The notes beneath the pieces were generated by a model that was not told where the DNA came from, did not search any database, and saw only the letters and a list, made by a program, of their open reading frames with translations. Shown here piece after piece: positions 7,502 to 14,827 of a stretch of 15,593 bases of DNA. Position 1 is the first letter of the stretch. Every line of letters starts with the position of its first letter. The stretch is from CAYYGL01 sp964471235 (GTDB taxonomy: Bacteria; Calditrichota; Calditrichia; RBG-13-44-9; J075), in NCBI GenBank assembly GCA_964471235.1, contig CAYYGL010000112.1:1-15593 (forward strand), read 5' to 3'. A program made the translations under genes and the position numbers.

Positions 7502-8440
7502 TTATCGTTTTTTCTTCTGCACAATCAGTTCGAATTGAGGCGGACGGGATTCCACATACAACACCTGCAAATCGGTAGAAATATGCGCCCGAACTTTGGT
7601 CATACCGGGCTGCCAGTCACGGGCAAAATCAATGTCCACCCGGAAATCCTTCGCATCGGCATCGGCTAAAATTTTTTCCCCGCCCTTCACATATATCTTC
7701 ACCAACGACGGCAGCGGCACCACCTCATAATTGTCCGGCACATTCGTCACATTTACCGGTACATCCACAATCTCTTTTTCTGCCAGTCGCTGCACATCAA
7801 AAAAAACCGTTACTTTCTCCGGGGAATAGGTGCTGTAAAAATGGCGGTCCCGTTGAATATTCAGCAAGTCTTCGAACGGCTGATTCACTTTTTGATAGAT
7901 TTTTTTCTCCAGCAATATTTTGCTCAGGGTATCCACATAAGAAGCCGGACCGGTTACCCGGATGGAATCCGGTTTCGGGACGATGGCAACCACGGTAAAA
8001 CCCGGTTCGGTTTCGACCTGCGGCGTAAAAAGAACCTTTACATTCTTCTCCATGCACTGGTCGATTTCCAGGTTGAGTTCATGAGGGCGCAAAATCGAGC
8101 GCACCGAGAGGTCCAATTCCTCCGGGATTCGGACATATTCCGGATGCTGGGAGAAATCAAATGCCAGCCCCCGGCTCACATCGGAGATATCCAGTTCATA
8201 ATACGGACTAAACAACTTTAGTTGCAGAAAATCGATGCCCCGCCCGGAAAATTCTACCCGAACATCTTCAGGAGTCGGATGTTTGAGACAAATGTCCGGA
8301 TTATTATTGGTAATCCGCAGCGGTATATCCACTGCGTAATCATAGGTTTTATTCATCTTCACAAAAAACCAGAAGACCAGCGCCAGAGCAAAGATGAAAA
8401 ACCTGACACGCAACTCTTTTCCGGAAACTTTTCTTACCAT
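7502..8440 (-). CDS. YbbR-like domain protein (CdaR family)
   Basis: A 312-residue protein with a single N-terminal membrane segment (about residues 12-28, FFIFALALVFWFFVKM) and a long beta-rich extracytoplasmic part made of YbbR-like repeats. These are visible as recurring VDIPLRI-, VKVLFTPQV- and VDVPVNVTNV-type strands, roughly at 35-115, 130-215 and 220-305. In Firmicutes the YbbR protein CdaR modulates the diadenylate cyclase CdaA. No cdaA is visible here, so the partner in this organism is unknown and the CdaR name describes only the domain family. The start ATG lies within the last 7 bases of the preceding SAM hydrolase gene (ATGGTAA), with no strong ribosome-binding site, so translation probably depends on coupling. 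Confidence 0.87.
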   Translation of the reverse strand: MVRKVSGKELRVRFFIFALALVFWFFVKMNKTYDYAVDIPLRITNNNPDICLKHPTPEDVRVEFSGRGIDFLQLKLFSPYYELDISDVSRGLAFDFSQHPEYVRIPEELDLSVRSILRPHELNLEIDQCMEKNVKVLFTPQVETEPGFTVVAIVPKPDSIRVTGPASYVDTLSKILLEKKIYQKVNQPFEDLLNIQRDRHFYSTYSPEKVTVFFDVQRLAEKEIVDVPVNVTNVPDNYEVVPLPSLVKIYVKGGEKILADADAKDFRVDIDFARDWQPGMTKVRAHISTDLQVLYVESRPPQFELIVQKKKR

Positions 8441-9219
8441 ATTTTCAACTGAATTGAGTCTGTCAAGGAAAACTGCAATCGTTCTGCGGCATTGCCCTTG
8501 TTACAGGCAATTTGCAGGTAATCGGAGCTGTCCCAGGTCAGGAGCAATTCTCCTTCCCCTGTTTTTCCAAAGGTCTCGTGAATGCCATTTAGCGTCTGAT
8601 CGTTGATCACAACGGATATATTCGGTGTATTCCCTAACTTTTGCCAGTCTTTTTTGTGAAAATTGAGAATAATATTGCCGAAATGATCAATGGTTAAGGC
8701 TTCTAAGGTGAACGTCTTCTCTGACGTGCGCACCGGCGGATGAAGGAACGAGACCACCTCCCGGGTTTCCGCTAAGTAATTTCCGATATTTTTGTTCGCA
8801 GCAATTTTGGCAGCGATGGGGGCAAAGACATCCCGACCATGGAAGGTGGGAGAAATAGTCACCTCCATCTGATGAAGTACGATCCGATATGCCTGGTACG
8901 CTTCCCGGGCATAAATAAAACTGAACACGCCGTTATCCGGTCCTATAAAGTAGTATTGACTGGTTTTTATTACCAGGCCATTCCGCTCCGTACCGACTCC
9001 CGGGTCTACCACCACCACAAAAATGGTTTTGGGCGGAAAATACGGGTAACAATTATTCAGGGCAAATGCCGCCTGGCGAATATTATACGGTGTAATGTCA
9101 TGGGAAACGTCAACAAGCGTCACCCCGGGCGTCAGACTGAGGATGCGCCCTTTCATGGCGGCGGCGTAGCCGTCTTCGCTCCCGAAATCCGTTACTAATG
9201 CAATGATGTGACTGCTCAT
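8434..9219 (-). CDS. SAM hydroxide adenosyltransferase (DUF62 family)
   Basis: A 261-residue protein of the DUF62 family, relatives of fluorinase and chlorinase. These enzymes use water or hydroxide to split S-adenosylmethionine into adenosine and L-methionine. Seen in the sequence: TDFGSEDGY (10-18), VDVSHDI (36-42), VDPGVGTER (71-79), PDNGVFS (94-100) and FHGRDVFAP (126-134). D72, R79 and H127 match the family's Asp-Arg-His catalytic set. DHFGNIILNF (178-187) begins the C-terminal substrate-binding domain. No signal or membrane segment. The ATG at 9219 follows AGGTGT, a plausible ribosome-binding site. The gene lies 51 bp downstream of mutM and overlaps the YbbR gene by 7 bp. The physiological role of these enzymes is poorly known. 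Confidence 0.93.
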   Translation of the reverse strand: MSSHIIALVTDFGSEDGYAAAMKGRILSLTPGVTLVDVSHDITPYNIRQAAFALNNCYPYFPPKTIFVVVVDPGVGTERNGLVIKTSQYYFIGPDNGVFSFIYAREAYQAYRIVLHQMEVTISPTFHGRDVFAPIAAKIAANKNIGNYLAETREVVSFLHPPVRTSEKTFTLEALTIDHFGNIILNFHKKDWQKLGNTPNISVVINDQTLNGIHETFGKTGEGELLLTWDSSDYLQIACNKGNAAERLQFSLTDSIQLKIW

Positions 9220-9270
9220 AACACACCTGCCGTTGATGTCTTTGGATAGTGAACGTCAACCCCGGTTCTG

Positions 9271-10077
9271 TTACGTCTGGCACCGGGGGCAATAAAAAGA
9301 GGAACGATTGCCCAATACGGTTTTAACGATCCGCTCACCGCAGCGCGGGCAGGGATGATCGTTCCGCTGGTACACCTTTAAAAAATGCTGGTTTTCCCCT
9401 TCGGTTCCATTCACCGTTCGATAGGCACTGTAAGTGGTACCGAACCTTTCTATCGCTTTTTGCAATACCTGCCGGATGGCATCCAGTAAGATTGCTGCTT
9501 CTGCCGGAGACACCTCGTTGGTTTTCCGAAACGGAGATAACTTCGCCTGGTACAAAATTTCGCTGGCATAAATATTCCCGATTCCGGCGATGTATGCCTG
9601 ATTCATCAAAAAGAGCTTCAGATTACTCTTATGCCGGGCAAGTAGTTGATATAACCGCTCTTCATTCAATTCCTCATCAAACGGGTCTATCCCCACGTTC
9701 GGGAATTCCGGCGGTGATGGATAAAACCTTATGTTACCAAATTTCCGCATATCCTGAAAATACAACGATTTTGAGGAGCACCAATGAAATTCCACATGGA
9801 TGTGTTGTGGGTAGCGGGATTCGGTTTCTGTTTTTAGAAAAATACCGCTCATTCCCAGGTGAACAACAAGATAGTTTCCCTGAAAATCAAATACCAGAAA
9901 CTTGCCTTTTCGCCGGATATCGGTCAGGGTTTTGCCTGTCAGGGAAGCGGTAACTTCCTCGATGCTGCTGTTTTTAAGTATTCCGGGGGTACGGAATCGG
10001 ATTTCTGCCAGTTGCTCCCCCCGGCAATAGGGCAGCAATTGGCGGCGAATGGTTTCAACTTCCGGCAGTTCCGGCAT
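9271..10077 (-). CDS. mutM: Formamidopyrimidine-DNA glycosylase (Fpg/MutM)
   Basis: This base-excision repair enzyme removes 8-oxoguanine and formamidopyrimidines and then nicks the abasic site (beta/delta lyase). The start is fixed at 10077 because the protein must begin MPELPEVETI: after Met removal, P2 is the catalytic N-terminal proline, with E3 and E6 also conserved. The upstream in-frame Met at 10107 is therefore not used. The 268-residue length is normal. Further landmarks: RRKGKFL with the hairpin lysine (55-61), HLGMSG (73-78), DMRKFG (109-114), the helix-two-turn-helix segment MNQAYIAGIGNIYASE (158-173), and a C-terminal zinc finger with C243, C246, C263 and C266. It is the first gene of the mutM-SAM hydrolase-YbbR-tsaD-VWA run. 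Confidence 0.97.
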   Translation of the reverse strand: MPELPEVETIRRQLLPYCRGEQLAEIRFRTPGILKNSSIEEVTASLTGKTLTDIRRKGKFLVFDFQGNYLVVHLGMSGIFLKTETESRYPQHIHVEFHWCSSKSLYFQDMRKFGNIRFYPSPPEFPNVGIDPFDEELNEERLYQLLARHKSNLKLFLMNQAYIAGIGNIYASEILYQAKLSPFRKTNEVSPAEAAILLDAIRQVLQKAIERFGTTYSAYRTVNGTEGENQHFLKVYQRNDHPCPRCGERIVKTVLGNRSSFYCPRCQT

Positions 10078-10183
10078 GAATCGAGTTGCTCCGTTTCTGT
10101 TCAACAACCAGTCAATTTAATAAAACAGACGGGGGATATAAAGGCAGGATTTTCTTTGTGGGAAACGAGCCGGGGGTTCGGCT

Positions 10184-10219
10184 AAAAACTTCCGATTCTG
10201 GATTGAACGAGGTCGGAAG
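10184..10219 (-). terminator. Candidate intrinsic terminator downstream of priA
   Basis: On the minus strand CTTCCGA and TCGGAAG (plus coordinates 10213-10219 and 10189-10195) form a perfect 7-bp stem with a 17-nt loop, followed by TTTTT (10188-10184). It begins about 65 bp after the priA stop. The long loop makes it weaker than the other terminators here. The rest of the gap 10078-10283 holds no gene or tRNA that I can see; a promoter for the mutM run should lie between this hairpin and 10077, but no convincing -35/-10 pair stands out. Confidence 0.55.
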
Positions 10220-10283
10220 CCCAGGCACTCATATTCTCCTCATCGCTACAGAAGACCAGCAAGGATGCCGGTCCGACGTTATC

Positions 10284-12776
10284 TCACAAAATTTCCAGCG
10301 GATCCATATCCACCACCACATCCACCGGTAGTTTTTTTAACTCGGGGTTCTTTACAATACCTTCTTTGATGAGCTGACGAACATAGCTCATGGAAGGGTC
10401 AATTTCCCGGTCCTGTTTAATCAAAATATGGTAACGGTAACGATTTTTCAATTTCACCAGGGGGGCTGGCGCCGGACCCAGGATACGAAATCTTTTTTCC
10501 GGATTGGCTTTCCACAAATACCGGCTGAGGTGCTGAGCGTAGGCAAATACCTTCTCCTCGGATTCGCCGCTCACCCGAATCAAACACAAACGGGAGAAAG
10601 GCGGGTAAAGCAAAGTTTTGCGAGTTTCCATCTCCCGCTCATAAAAACCGAGGTAGTTATGGGTGAGCAAATATTTGAACAGGTAATGATTGGGATCGAA
10701 CGTTTGAATGATCACTTCGCCGCTCTGGGCGCCCCTGCCGGCTCGACCGGCAGCCTGCACCAGCAATTGAAATACTTTTTCCGCCGCCCGAAAGTCCGGG
10801 AAATGCAGTCCTTCATCTGCGTTAAGAATGCCCACCAGGGTGACCCGTTCAAAATCCAGCCCCTTGGCAATCATTTTGGTGCCCAGCAGCACATCCGCTT
10901 CCCCCCGGCGAAACTTTTCCAGGAGTTTATCATGATCGTCCTTGCGGCGGGTCGTATCCTGATCCATACGCAAAAAACGGGCGTGAGGAAAATGTTCCTT
11001 AGCTTCCTGCTCAAGTTTTTGAGTACCCACACCTTTATAAAGAATGTCCAACCCCTTGCATTGAGGACAGGTATCCGGCGCCGGTTCGGTATGCCCGCAG
11101 TAATGACAGCGTAAATTCTTCCCGGCATAGTGATAGGTCAGGGTGACCTCGCAATTGGGGCATTTCATCACAAAGCCACAGTCCTGACATTGAATATATG
11201 GAGAGAAACCGCGCCGGTTTTGCAATAGAATGGCTTGCTCCCGACACAGCAGGCGGGATTCCAACTTCAGCAGCAGCATCTCCGAAAAGACAGGCAGCCC
11301 GCCGGTCCTGCGCCATTCCTCCCGAAAATTCACCAGTTGGGTGCGGGGCAAATTCCGGGAATGAATGCGTTTGGAGAGGTGAAAGTATTCATATTTACCG
11401 TTTCGGGCGTTGTACATGCTTTCCAGACTGGGGGTTGCCGAGCCCAGCACCACCGGGATGTTGTTCAGATACGCCCGGTAAAGGGCAACTTCCCGGGCAT
11501 GGTAGCGGGGAGTGCTGTCGCTTTGTTTGTAACTGCTTTCGTGTTCTTCATCCACAATGATCAATCCTAACTTTTTAAAGGGGGCAAACACTGCCGAGCG
11601 GGGACCAATAACCACACTGAATTGATTATCCCGGATTTTCCGGAGCACTTCCATCCGTTCCCCGGAAGAAATGCGGCTGTGAAGAACCGCCACCTGTTTT
11701 CCGAATTCGTTCCGAAAACGTGCCATAATTTGCGGGGTGAGTACGATCTCGGGAATCAGAACAATTGCCTGCCTGCCCTGGCGGAGTGTTTCTCGAACCA
11801 GTTCGATGTATATCTGGGTTTTGCCGCTGCCGGTAATGCCGTGCAGGAGAAATGTTTTGTGGGAAGGGGTAGGATGGAGATGCGGTCGCACCCGGTCAAT
11901 AAAAATTTGCTGTTCTTCAAAAAGTTTGGAAATACGTTCCATCTCCCGGAAACTTCCCTCCTGGGTACGTTCTATTTCCCGGGTGCTTCGGGAGAGCACG
12001 CCCTGCCGCTCCAGGCGCCGAATCAAATGGGCACCAAATCCTGCGGATTGAATCTCACCCCGGGAAACGGGCTGCTCCTGGGCTTCCAAAAAAGCAATCA
12101 GGTTACGGGCTTTTGTGTATCTGGCGGAGCCTTCGGCACGGTAATGGATTCGGGCAGTTTCCTCCCATTCTTCCTTCGGCCGAAGCGAAAAAACGTCAAT
12201 GGTGCGAAAAATTTTTTTTTGCCGTGGGAGGGTATAGCGCGTTTCAATCAATTGTTTTGCCTTCAGGCGATTGATCCGATACAACAGCCCGGAGGTCGCC
12301 ATTTTCTTTTCCAGTTCCCGCACCCCTATCCATTGCTCTTCCGGCAGAAGTTTCCAGAGGTCTTCGAGCCTCGGCGTCAATTTCGGCAGGGATGCCCTCT
12401 TTAGTTTCCGCAACTCCATACGGGATTTGAGAATATTGTGGGAGGGATGAACCAGGCGAAAGGCTTCCCCCAAATGACAGATATAGTAACCGGATATCCA
12501 TTCCAGCAGGGATAACAAATCTTCACCGATATAGGGTTCGGCGCTGACCACATCGTGGATGGATTTCAGTTCCCGTTTCAGCGGCGGGTCGGTACCATGT
12601 TTTTTTATGACGATGCCGGCGACAAACCGTTCTCCGAAGGGAACGATGACCTGAACGCCGGGCTGAATAAGGTCGTCGAAGTCGGGAGGAATAAGGTAAG
12701 AGAAGGGGGTATCCACCGGAATGGGAATGACCACTTCGGCAATGCTGCGATGATGAGAGTTCGTAGCCATGGACAA
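10284..12776 (-). CDS. priA: Primosomal protein N' (replication restart helicase PriA)
   Basis: This superfamily 2 DNA helicase recognises stalled forks and reloads the replisome. The 830 residues comprise an N-terminal 3'-end-binding domain (about 10-105), a winged-helix-like region (about 130-260), the helicase core and a C-terminal domain. Core motifs: Walker A GITGSGKT (313-320), DEEH (409-412), GSATPS (445-450), KMIAKGLDF (634-642) and QAAGRAGRG (674-682). The zinc-binding insert has eight cysteines in four pairs: C530/C533, C539/C542, C557/C560 and C570/C573. Two starts are possible. A TTG at 12776 has AGGA 8 nt upstream and is chosen here; an ATG at 12770 gives a protein two residues shorter, but its spacing to AGGA is long. 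The gene looks monocistronic, with gaps on both sides. Confidence 0.97.
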   Translation of the reverse strand: MSMATNSHHRSIAEVVIPIPVDTPFSYLIPPDFDDLIQPGVQVIVPFGERFVAGIVIKKHGTDPPLKRELKSIHDVVSAEPYIGEDLLSLLEWISGYYICHLGEAFRLVHPSHNILKSRMELRKLKRASLPKLTPRLEDLWKLLPEEQWIGVRELEKKMATSGLLYRINRLKAKQLIETRYTLPRQKKIFRTIDVFSLRPKEEWEETARIHYRAEGSARYTKARNLIAFLEAQEQPVSRGEIQSAGFGAHLIRRLERQGVLSRSTREIERTQEGSFREMERISKLFEEQQIFIDRVRPHLHPTPSHKTFLLHGITGSGKTQIYIELVRETLRQGRQAIVLIPEIVLTPQIMARFRNEFGKQVAVLHSRISSGERMEVLRKIRDNQFSVVIGPRSAVFAPFKKLGLIIVDEEHESSYKQSDSTPRYHAREVALYRAYLNNIPVVLGSATPSLESMYNARNGKYEYFHLSKRIHSRNLPRTQLVNFREEWRRTGGLPVFSEMLLLKLESRLLCREQAILLQNRRGFSPYIQCQDCGFVMKCPNCEVTLTYHYAGKNLRCHYCGHTEPAPDTCPQCKGLDILYKGVGTQKLEQEAKEHFPHARFLRMDQDTTRRKDDHDKLLEKFRRGEADVLLGTKMIAKGLDFERVTLVGILNADEGLHFPDFRAAEKVFQLLVQAAGRAGRGAQSGEVIIQTFDPNHYLFKYLLTHNYLGFYEREMETRKTLLYPPFSRLCLIRVSGESEEKVFAYAQHLSRYLWKANPEKRFRILGPAPAPLVKLKNRYRYHILIKQDREIDPSMSYVRQLIKEGIVKNPELKKLPVDVVVDMDPLEIL

Positions 12777-12934
12777 GCCCGGGTTCCTGTGTTGTATGGT
12801 CCAAGGTTATTATTGACAAATCGAACAGTTGGCGGATGAGGCAATGCCCATCACCGCATTTACATGTCCTTATGGAGCGATTGACACATCAAAATTTAGG
12901 GTATCGCTGTGACGAGCCAAAGCAAAATTTGGAG

Positions 12935-12968
12935 AAAAAAAGAGAGAGCCTGTCGAAAGGACAGGCTC
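12935..12968 (-). terminator. Rho-independent terminator after rplI
   Basis: On the minus strand GAGCCTGTC and GACAGGCTC (12960-12968 and 12946-12954) form a perfect 9-bp stem with a 5-nt loop. TCTC and then seven T (12941-12935) follow. It starts about 50 bp after the rplI stop and closes the rpsF-rpsR-rplI operon. Apart from this hairpin, the 12777-13018 gap shows no gene that I can support. Confidence 0.88.
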
Positions 12969-13018
12969 CGTTGAAAAAACAAGTCATAGCAAATTTCTCT
13001 GACCGGATGGAAAGTGAA

Positions 13019-13462
13019 TTATTCCTTTACCACCCATACTTTAATGTTCGCCTCTACCTCCGGATGCACTTTTACGGGCACCGAATAAATCCCCAGGGCT
13101 TTGATTGGCTCCTCCAGCACAATCTTGCGCCGGTCAATCTCATGCCCTTCTTTTTTTAATGCTTCGGCAATATCCATAGTGGTTACCGAACCGAACATTT
13201 TGTCTTCTTCCCCCACAGAAACGGAAATTGTCACCGAGACCTTGCTCAGTTCTTCTGCCAGCTTTTCGGCGAGTTTCTTTTCTTTATGGCTCCGCTGCAG
13301 CTTTTGACGTTTTTCCTCTTCCAGCATCCGCACAAAGTTGGGTTTTGCCGGGTACGCAATTTTCCGGGGTAACAAAAAGTTTCGAGCAAAACCGGGTTTT
13401 ACTTCCACAATATCCCCGGCGTTCCCTAAATTTTCGTAATCCTGTCGCAAAATGATTTTCAT
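13019..13462 (-). CDS. rplI: Large ribosomal subunit protein bL9
   Basis: A 147-residue bL9, normal length. It has the N-terminal 23S rRNA-binding domain (MKIILRQDYENLGNAGDIVE then VKPGFARNFLLPRKIA, 21-36), the long charged connecting helix (about 45-75) and the C-terminal domain (about 76-147) with KMFGSVTTMDIAEAL (88-102) and a closing VKVHPEVEANIKVWV. The start at 13462 is chosen because the protein then begins MKIIL like other bL9 proteins, and GAGG lies 6 nt upstream; an in-frame ATG at 13474 overlaps that ribosome-binding site. It is the third gene of the rpsF operon, 115 bp after rpsR, and is followed by a terminator. Confidence 0.98.
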   Translation of the reverse strand: MKIILRQDYENLGNAGDIVEVKPGFARNFLLPRKIAYPAKPNFVRMLEEEKRQKLQRSHKEKKLAEKLAEELSKVSVTISVSVGEEDKMFGSVTTMDIAEALKKEGHEIDRRKIVLEEPIKALGIYSVPVKVHPEVEANIKVWVVKE

Positions 13463-13518
13463 ATTATGCCTCACTCATCTTTTTTCTGAATCGTAGTTCT
13501 GCTCAACTTATCCCTTTG

Positions 13519-13553
13519 CCGGCTTCCGTATCCGCAAGCGTTTCAAAAGCCGG
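13519..13553 (-). other. Hairpin in the rpsR-rplI spacer
   Basis: CCGGCTT and AAGCCGG (13547-13553 and 13519-13525 on the minus strand) form a 7-bp stem enclosing 21 nt in the 115-bp spacer between rpsR and rplI. No T-run follows, so it is not an intrinsic terminator. It might be an RNA processing or stability element. The stem is real in the sequence, but one of this size can occur by chance. Confidence 0.3.
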
Positions 13554-13577
13554 GAGACCCGGACATCCGGCAGCCGG

Positions 13578-13805
13578 TTAGCGCTGAATATCGGAAACAA
13601 AGGGGAGCAGTGCCAGGTGTCTGGCGCGTTTAATGGCTTGTGCCAGTTGCCGCTGCTGTTGAGCGGTATTGCCGGAGGTGCGTCGGGGCACAATTTTGCC
13701 CTGTTCGTTCAGATAGCGCACCAGCAATTTGGTGTCTCGAAAATCTACCCATATAATACCGCTTTCGCTTAACCGACTGACACGTTTCTTTCGGGGCTTT
13801 AACAT
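13578..13805 (-). CDS. rpsR: Small ribosomal subunit protein bS18
   Basis: A 75-residue bS18 of normal length. Recognised by the basic N-terminus (MLKPRKKRVSRL), IIWVDFRDTKLLVRYLNEQG (17-36), the hallmark GKIVPRRTSGN (36-46), and AQAIKRARHLALLPF (55-69). It binds 16S rRNA as a heterodimer with bS6, encoded immediately upstream with a 15-bp gap. GAGG precedes the ATG by about 8 nt. The N-terminal zinc-binding cysteines seen in some bS18 proteins are absent. In many bacteria ssb lies between rpsF and rpsR; it does not here. Confidence 0.98.
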   Translation of the reverse strand: MLKPRKKRVSRLSESGIIWVDFRDTKLLVRYLNEQGKIVPRRTSGNTAQQQRQLAQAIKRARHLALLPFVSDIQR

Positions 13806-13820
13806 GGATTATCCCTCTAT

Positions 13821-14537
13821 TTAAGATTGTTCTTCTGTGGTTTCTGTTTTTTCGGGTGTTTCTTCCGGAGAAGAGGCAGCCTCTTCTTTGACGGTTTCCG
13901 GTATGCTTTCCGCCGGTGTTGCCGGCGCCTCTGTGGTTGCTGTTTCTTCACCCGGCTCAGGCGTTTCTGCAGGTTTCGGTTCAACAGATGGTGTCTCGTT
14001 CGATGTTTCTGTCGAAGAGGCAGCTTCTGCCGGCTGGGGCGCTTCGGTGGTTTCCGGTGCCGGTGCAGATGATTCCGGTTCTGTCGTTTCCGGTGCCGGT
14101 TCACTGGCAGCAGGAGCAGCTTCCGGTGCTTGCACAGCATCTTCTGCCGGTTTGGATGTTCTGGCAGGCGCCGGTCTGCTCACTTCCCGGGCAGCAGTGA
14201 CTTTGCCCTGTTTGGCATTTAGTTCCCGCTGTCGTAATTCTTCCGGCGTGACCACGTAAGTCAGGTAGCGTAACACCCGGTCATTCAACCGGTATTCCTG
14301 TTCAATAATTTTGGGAATGTTTAAATGACTGTGTGCGGTAAATTCGATCTCTACGTAATAGCCACTGGTTTTCTTGCGGATGGGGTAAGCCAGTCGGCGC
14401 TTTCCCCAGGGATTCTGGCGTTTAATCACACCGCCGTGGTCTTCAATGAGTTGAACAATACGGCTGGTTACGGTATCGACTTCCTCCGGATTCTGGGAAA
14501 CATCAACAATGAAGATGGTACAATACAACTTCTGCAT
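13821..14537 (-). CDS. rpsF: Small ribosomal subunit protein bS6 with long acidic C-terminal tail
   Basis: Residues 1 to about 97 are an ordinary bS6 domain: YCTIFIVDVS (5-14), IVQLIEDHGGVIKRQNPWGK (27-46), RRLAYPIRKKTSGYYVEIEF (47-66) and LNDRVLRYLTYVV (84-96). bS6 sits on the 30S platform with bS18. Most bS6 proteins end at about 95-135 residues, but this one has 238. After a basic linker (98-128) comes a tail of about 110 residues (129-238) made almost wholly of Pro, Ala, Glu, Thr and Ser, with only four Lys and no aromatic residue; it is strongly acidic and surely disordered. It holds an imperfect 12-residue tandem repeat, PAPETTEPESSA and PAPETTEAPQPA. The same frame runs unbroken to TAA at 13823-13821, so this is not a frameshift artefact within the window. 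A strong AAAGGAGG precedes the ATG. Confidence 0.96.
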   Translation of the reverse strand: MQKLYCTIFIVDVSQNPEEVDTVTSRIVQLIEDHGGVIKRQNPWGKRRLAYPIRKKTSGYYVEIEFTAHSHLNIPKIIEQEYRLNDRVLRYLTYVVTPEELRQRELNAKQGKVTAAREVSRPAPARTSKPAEDAVQAPEAAPAASEPAPETTEPESSAPAPETTEAPQPAEAASSTETSNETPSVEPKPAETPEPGEETATTEAPATPAESIPETVKEEAASSPEETPEKTETTEEQS

Positions 14538-14669
14538 AAATCCTCCTTTGGTCTAAGCGGCTCCCCCTTGAACCATTTCGATGGGGAGCAGGATATGTGC
14601 GTGATTTAAAGACAGACGTTTCAATCAGCAAGAAAAGTCTGCCGGTTTCGGTCGCTTCGGTAAAGAAGC
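14538..14669 (-). promoter_or_regulatory. rpsF 5' leader, candidate S6:S18 autoregulatory element
   Basis: About 130 nt separate the predicted transcription start from rpsF. Near the 3' end a hairpin (arms 14583-14589 and 14560-14566, 7 bp) is followed by CCG (14560-14558, minus strand). It is flanked by ATCCT (14594-14590) and AGGAT (14544-14540), which can pair and cover part of the ribosome-binding site. In the known S6:S18 leaders, a CCG beside a hairpin is bound by the bS6-bS18 dimer to repress translation; this arrangement resembles that, from memory of the motif. Two further hairpins lie upstream: CGCTTC/GAAGCG at about 14650-14670 and CAGAC/GTCTG in 14611-14642. No covariance evidence is available here. 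Confidence 0.42.
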
Positions 14670-14675
14670 GGCGCA

Positions 14676-14704
14676 AATATAACACGAACTATTACTGAAT
14701 TCAA
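14676..14704 (-). promoter_or_regulatory. Promoter of the rpsF-rpsR-rplI operon
   Basis: On the minus strand TTGAAT (14704-14699) and TATATT (14681-14676) are separated by exactly 17 bp, a good sigma-70 type pair (4/6 and 5/6 matches to consensus). The same bases also read TTTG-N20-TATATTTG, matching the Bacteroidetes form TAnnTTTG with an upstream TTTG. It stands about 140 bp ahead of rpsF in the only sizeable upstream gap and is AT-rich compared with its surroundings. Confidence 0.65.
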
Positions 14705-14774
14705 ATTAAAAACAAAGAAACTTTACCCCATTCACCGATGGGAAACCGGAAACAAGAGCTGCTTCTTTTAGCAG

Positions 14775-14805
14775 GCAGAGCGGCTCATTGTTTGAACCGC
14801 TCTGC
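14775..14805 (-). terminator. Hairpin downstream of hppA, possible terminator without a U-run
   Basis: GCAGAGCGG and CCGCTCTGC (14797-14805 and 14775-14783) form a perfect 9-bp G+C-rich stem with a 13-nt loop. It begins 22 bp after the hppA stop on the minus strand. No T-run follows in either direction, so intrinsic termination is uncertain. It also insulates hppA from the rpsF promoter about 70 bp further on. A smaller CTGCT/AGCAG stem lies next to it at about 14758-14774. Confidence 0.45.
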
Positions 14806-14827
14806 TTCCGGTGATATGGTTTAGATT

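Noticed and set aside
10078..10183. Promoter for the mutM run, for example TTGACT or TATTAA motifs
   Set aside because: No -35/-10 pair with acceptable spacing and matches; a promoter probably exists here but I cannot place it.
12777..12830. TTGTCA-N17-TACAAC as a promoter for priA
   Set aside because: The predicted transcription start would fall on or beside the ribosome-binding site AGGA, leaving almost no leader, and the -10 match is weak.
13508..13693. A 61-codon minus-strand frame overlapping rpsR and the rpsR-rplI spacer
   Set aside because: It overlaps rpsR in another frame and has no protein features; the spacer is more likely untranslated.
14041..14100. Direct repeat TTTCCGGTGCCGGT at 14051 and 14087 as a possible non-coding or mobile repeat
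   Set aside because: The 36-bp spacing equals 12 codons and the repeat is explained by the PAPETTE duplication in the bS6 tail.
13817..14259. Long open frames on both strands across the bS6 tail, encoding basic or Ser/Gly/Ala-rich peptides
   Set aside because: They are alternative-frame readings of the repetitive Pro/Ala/Glu/Thr codons of bS6; composition bias removes stop codons in other frames.
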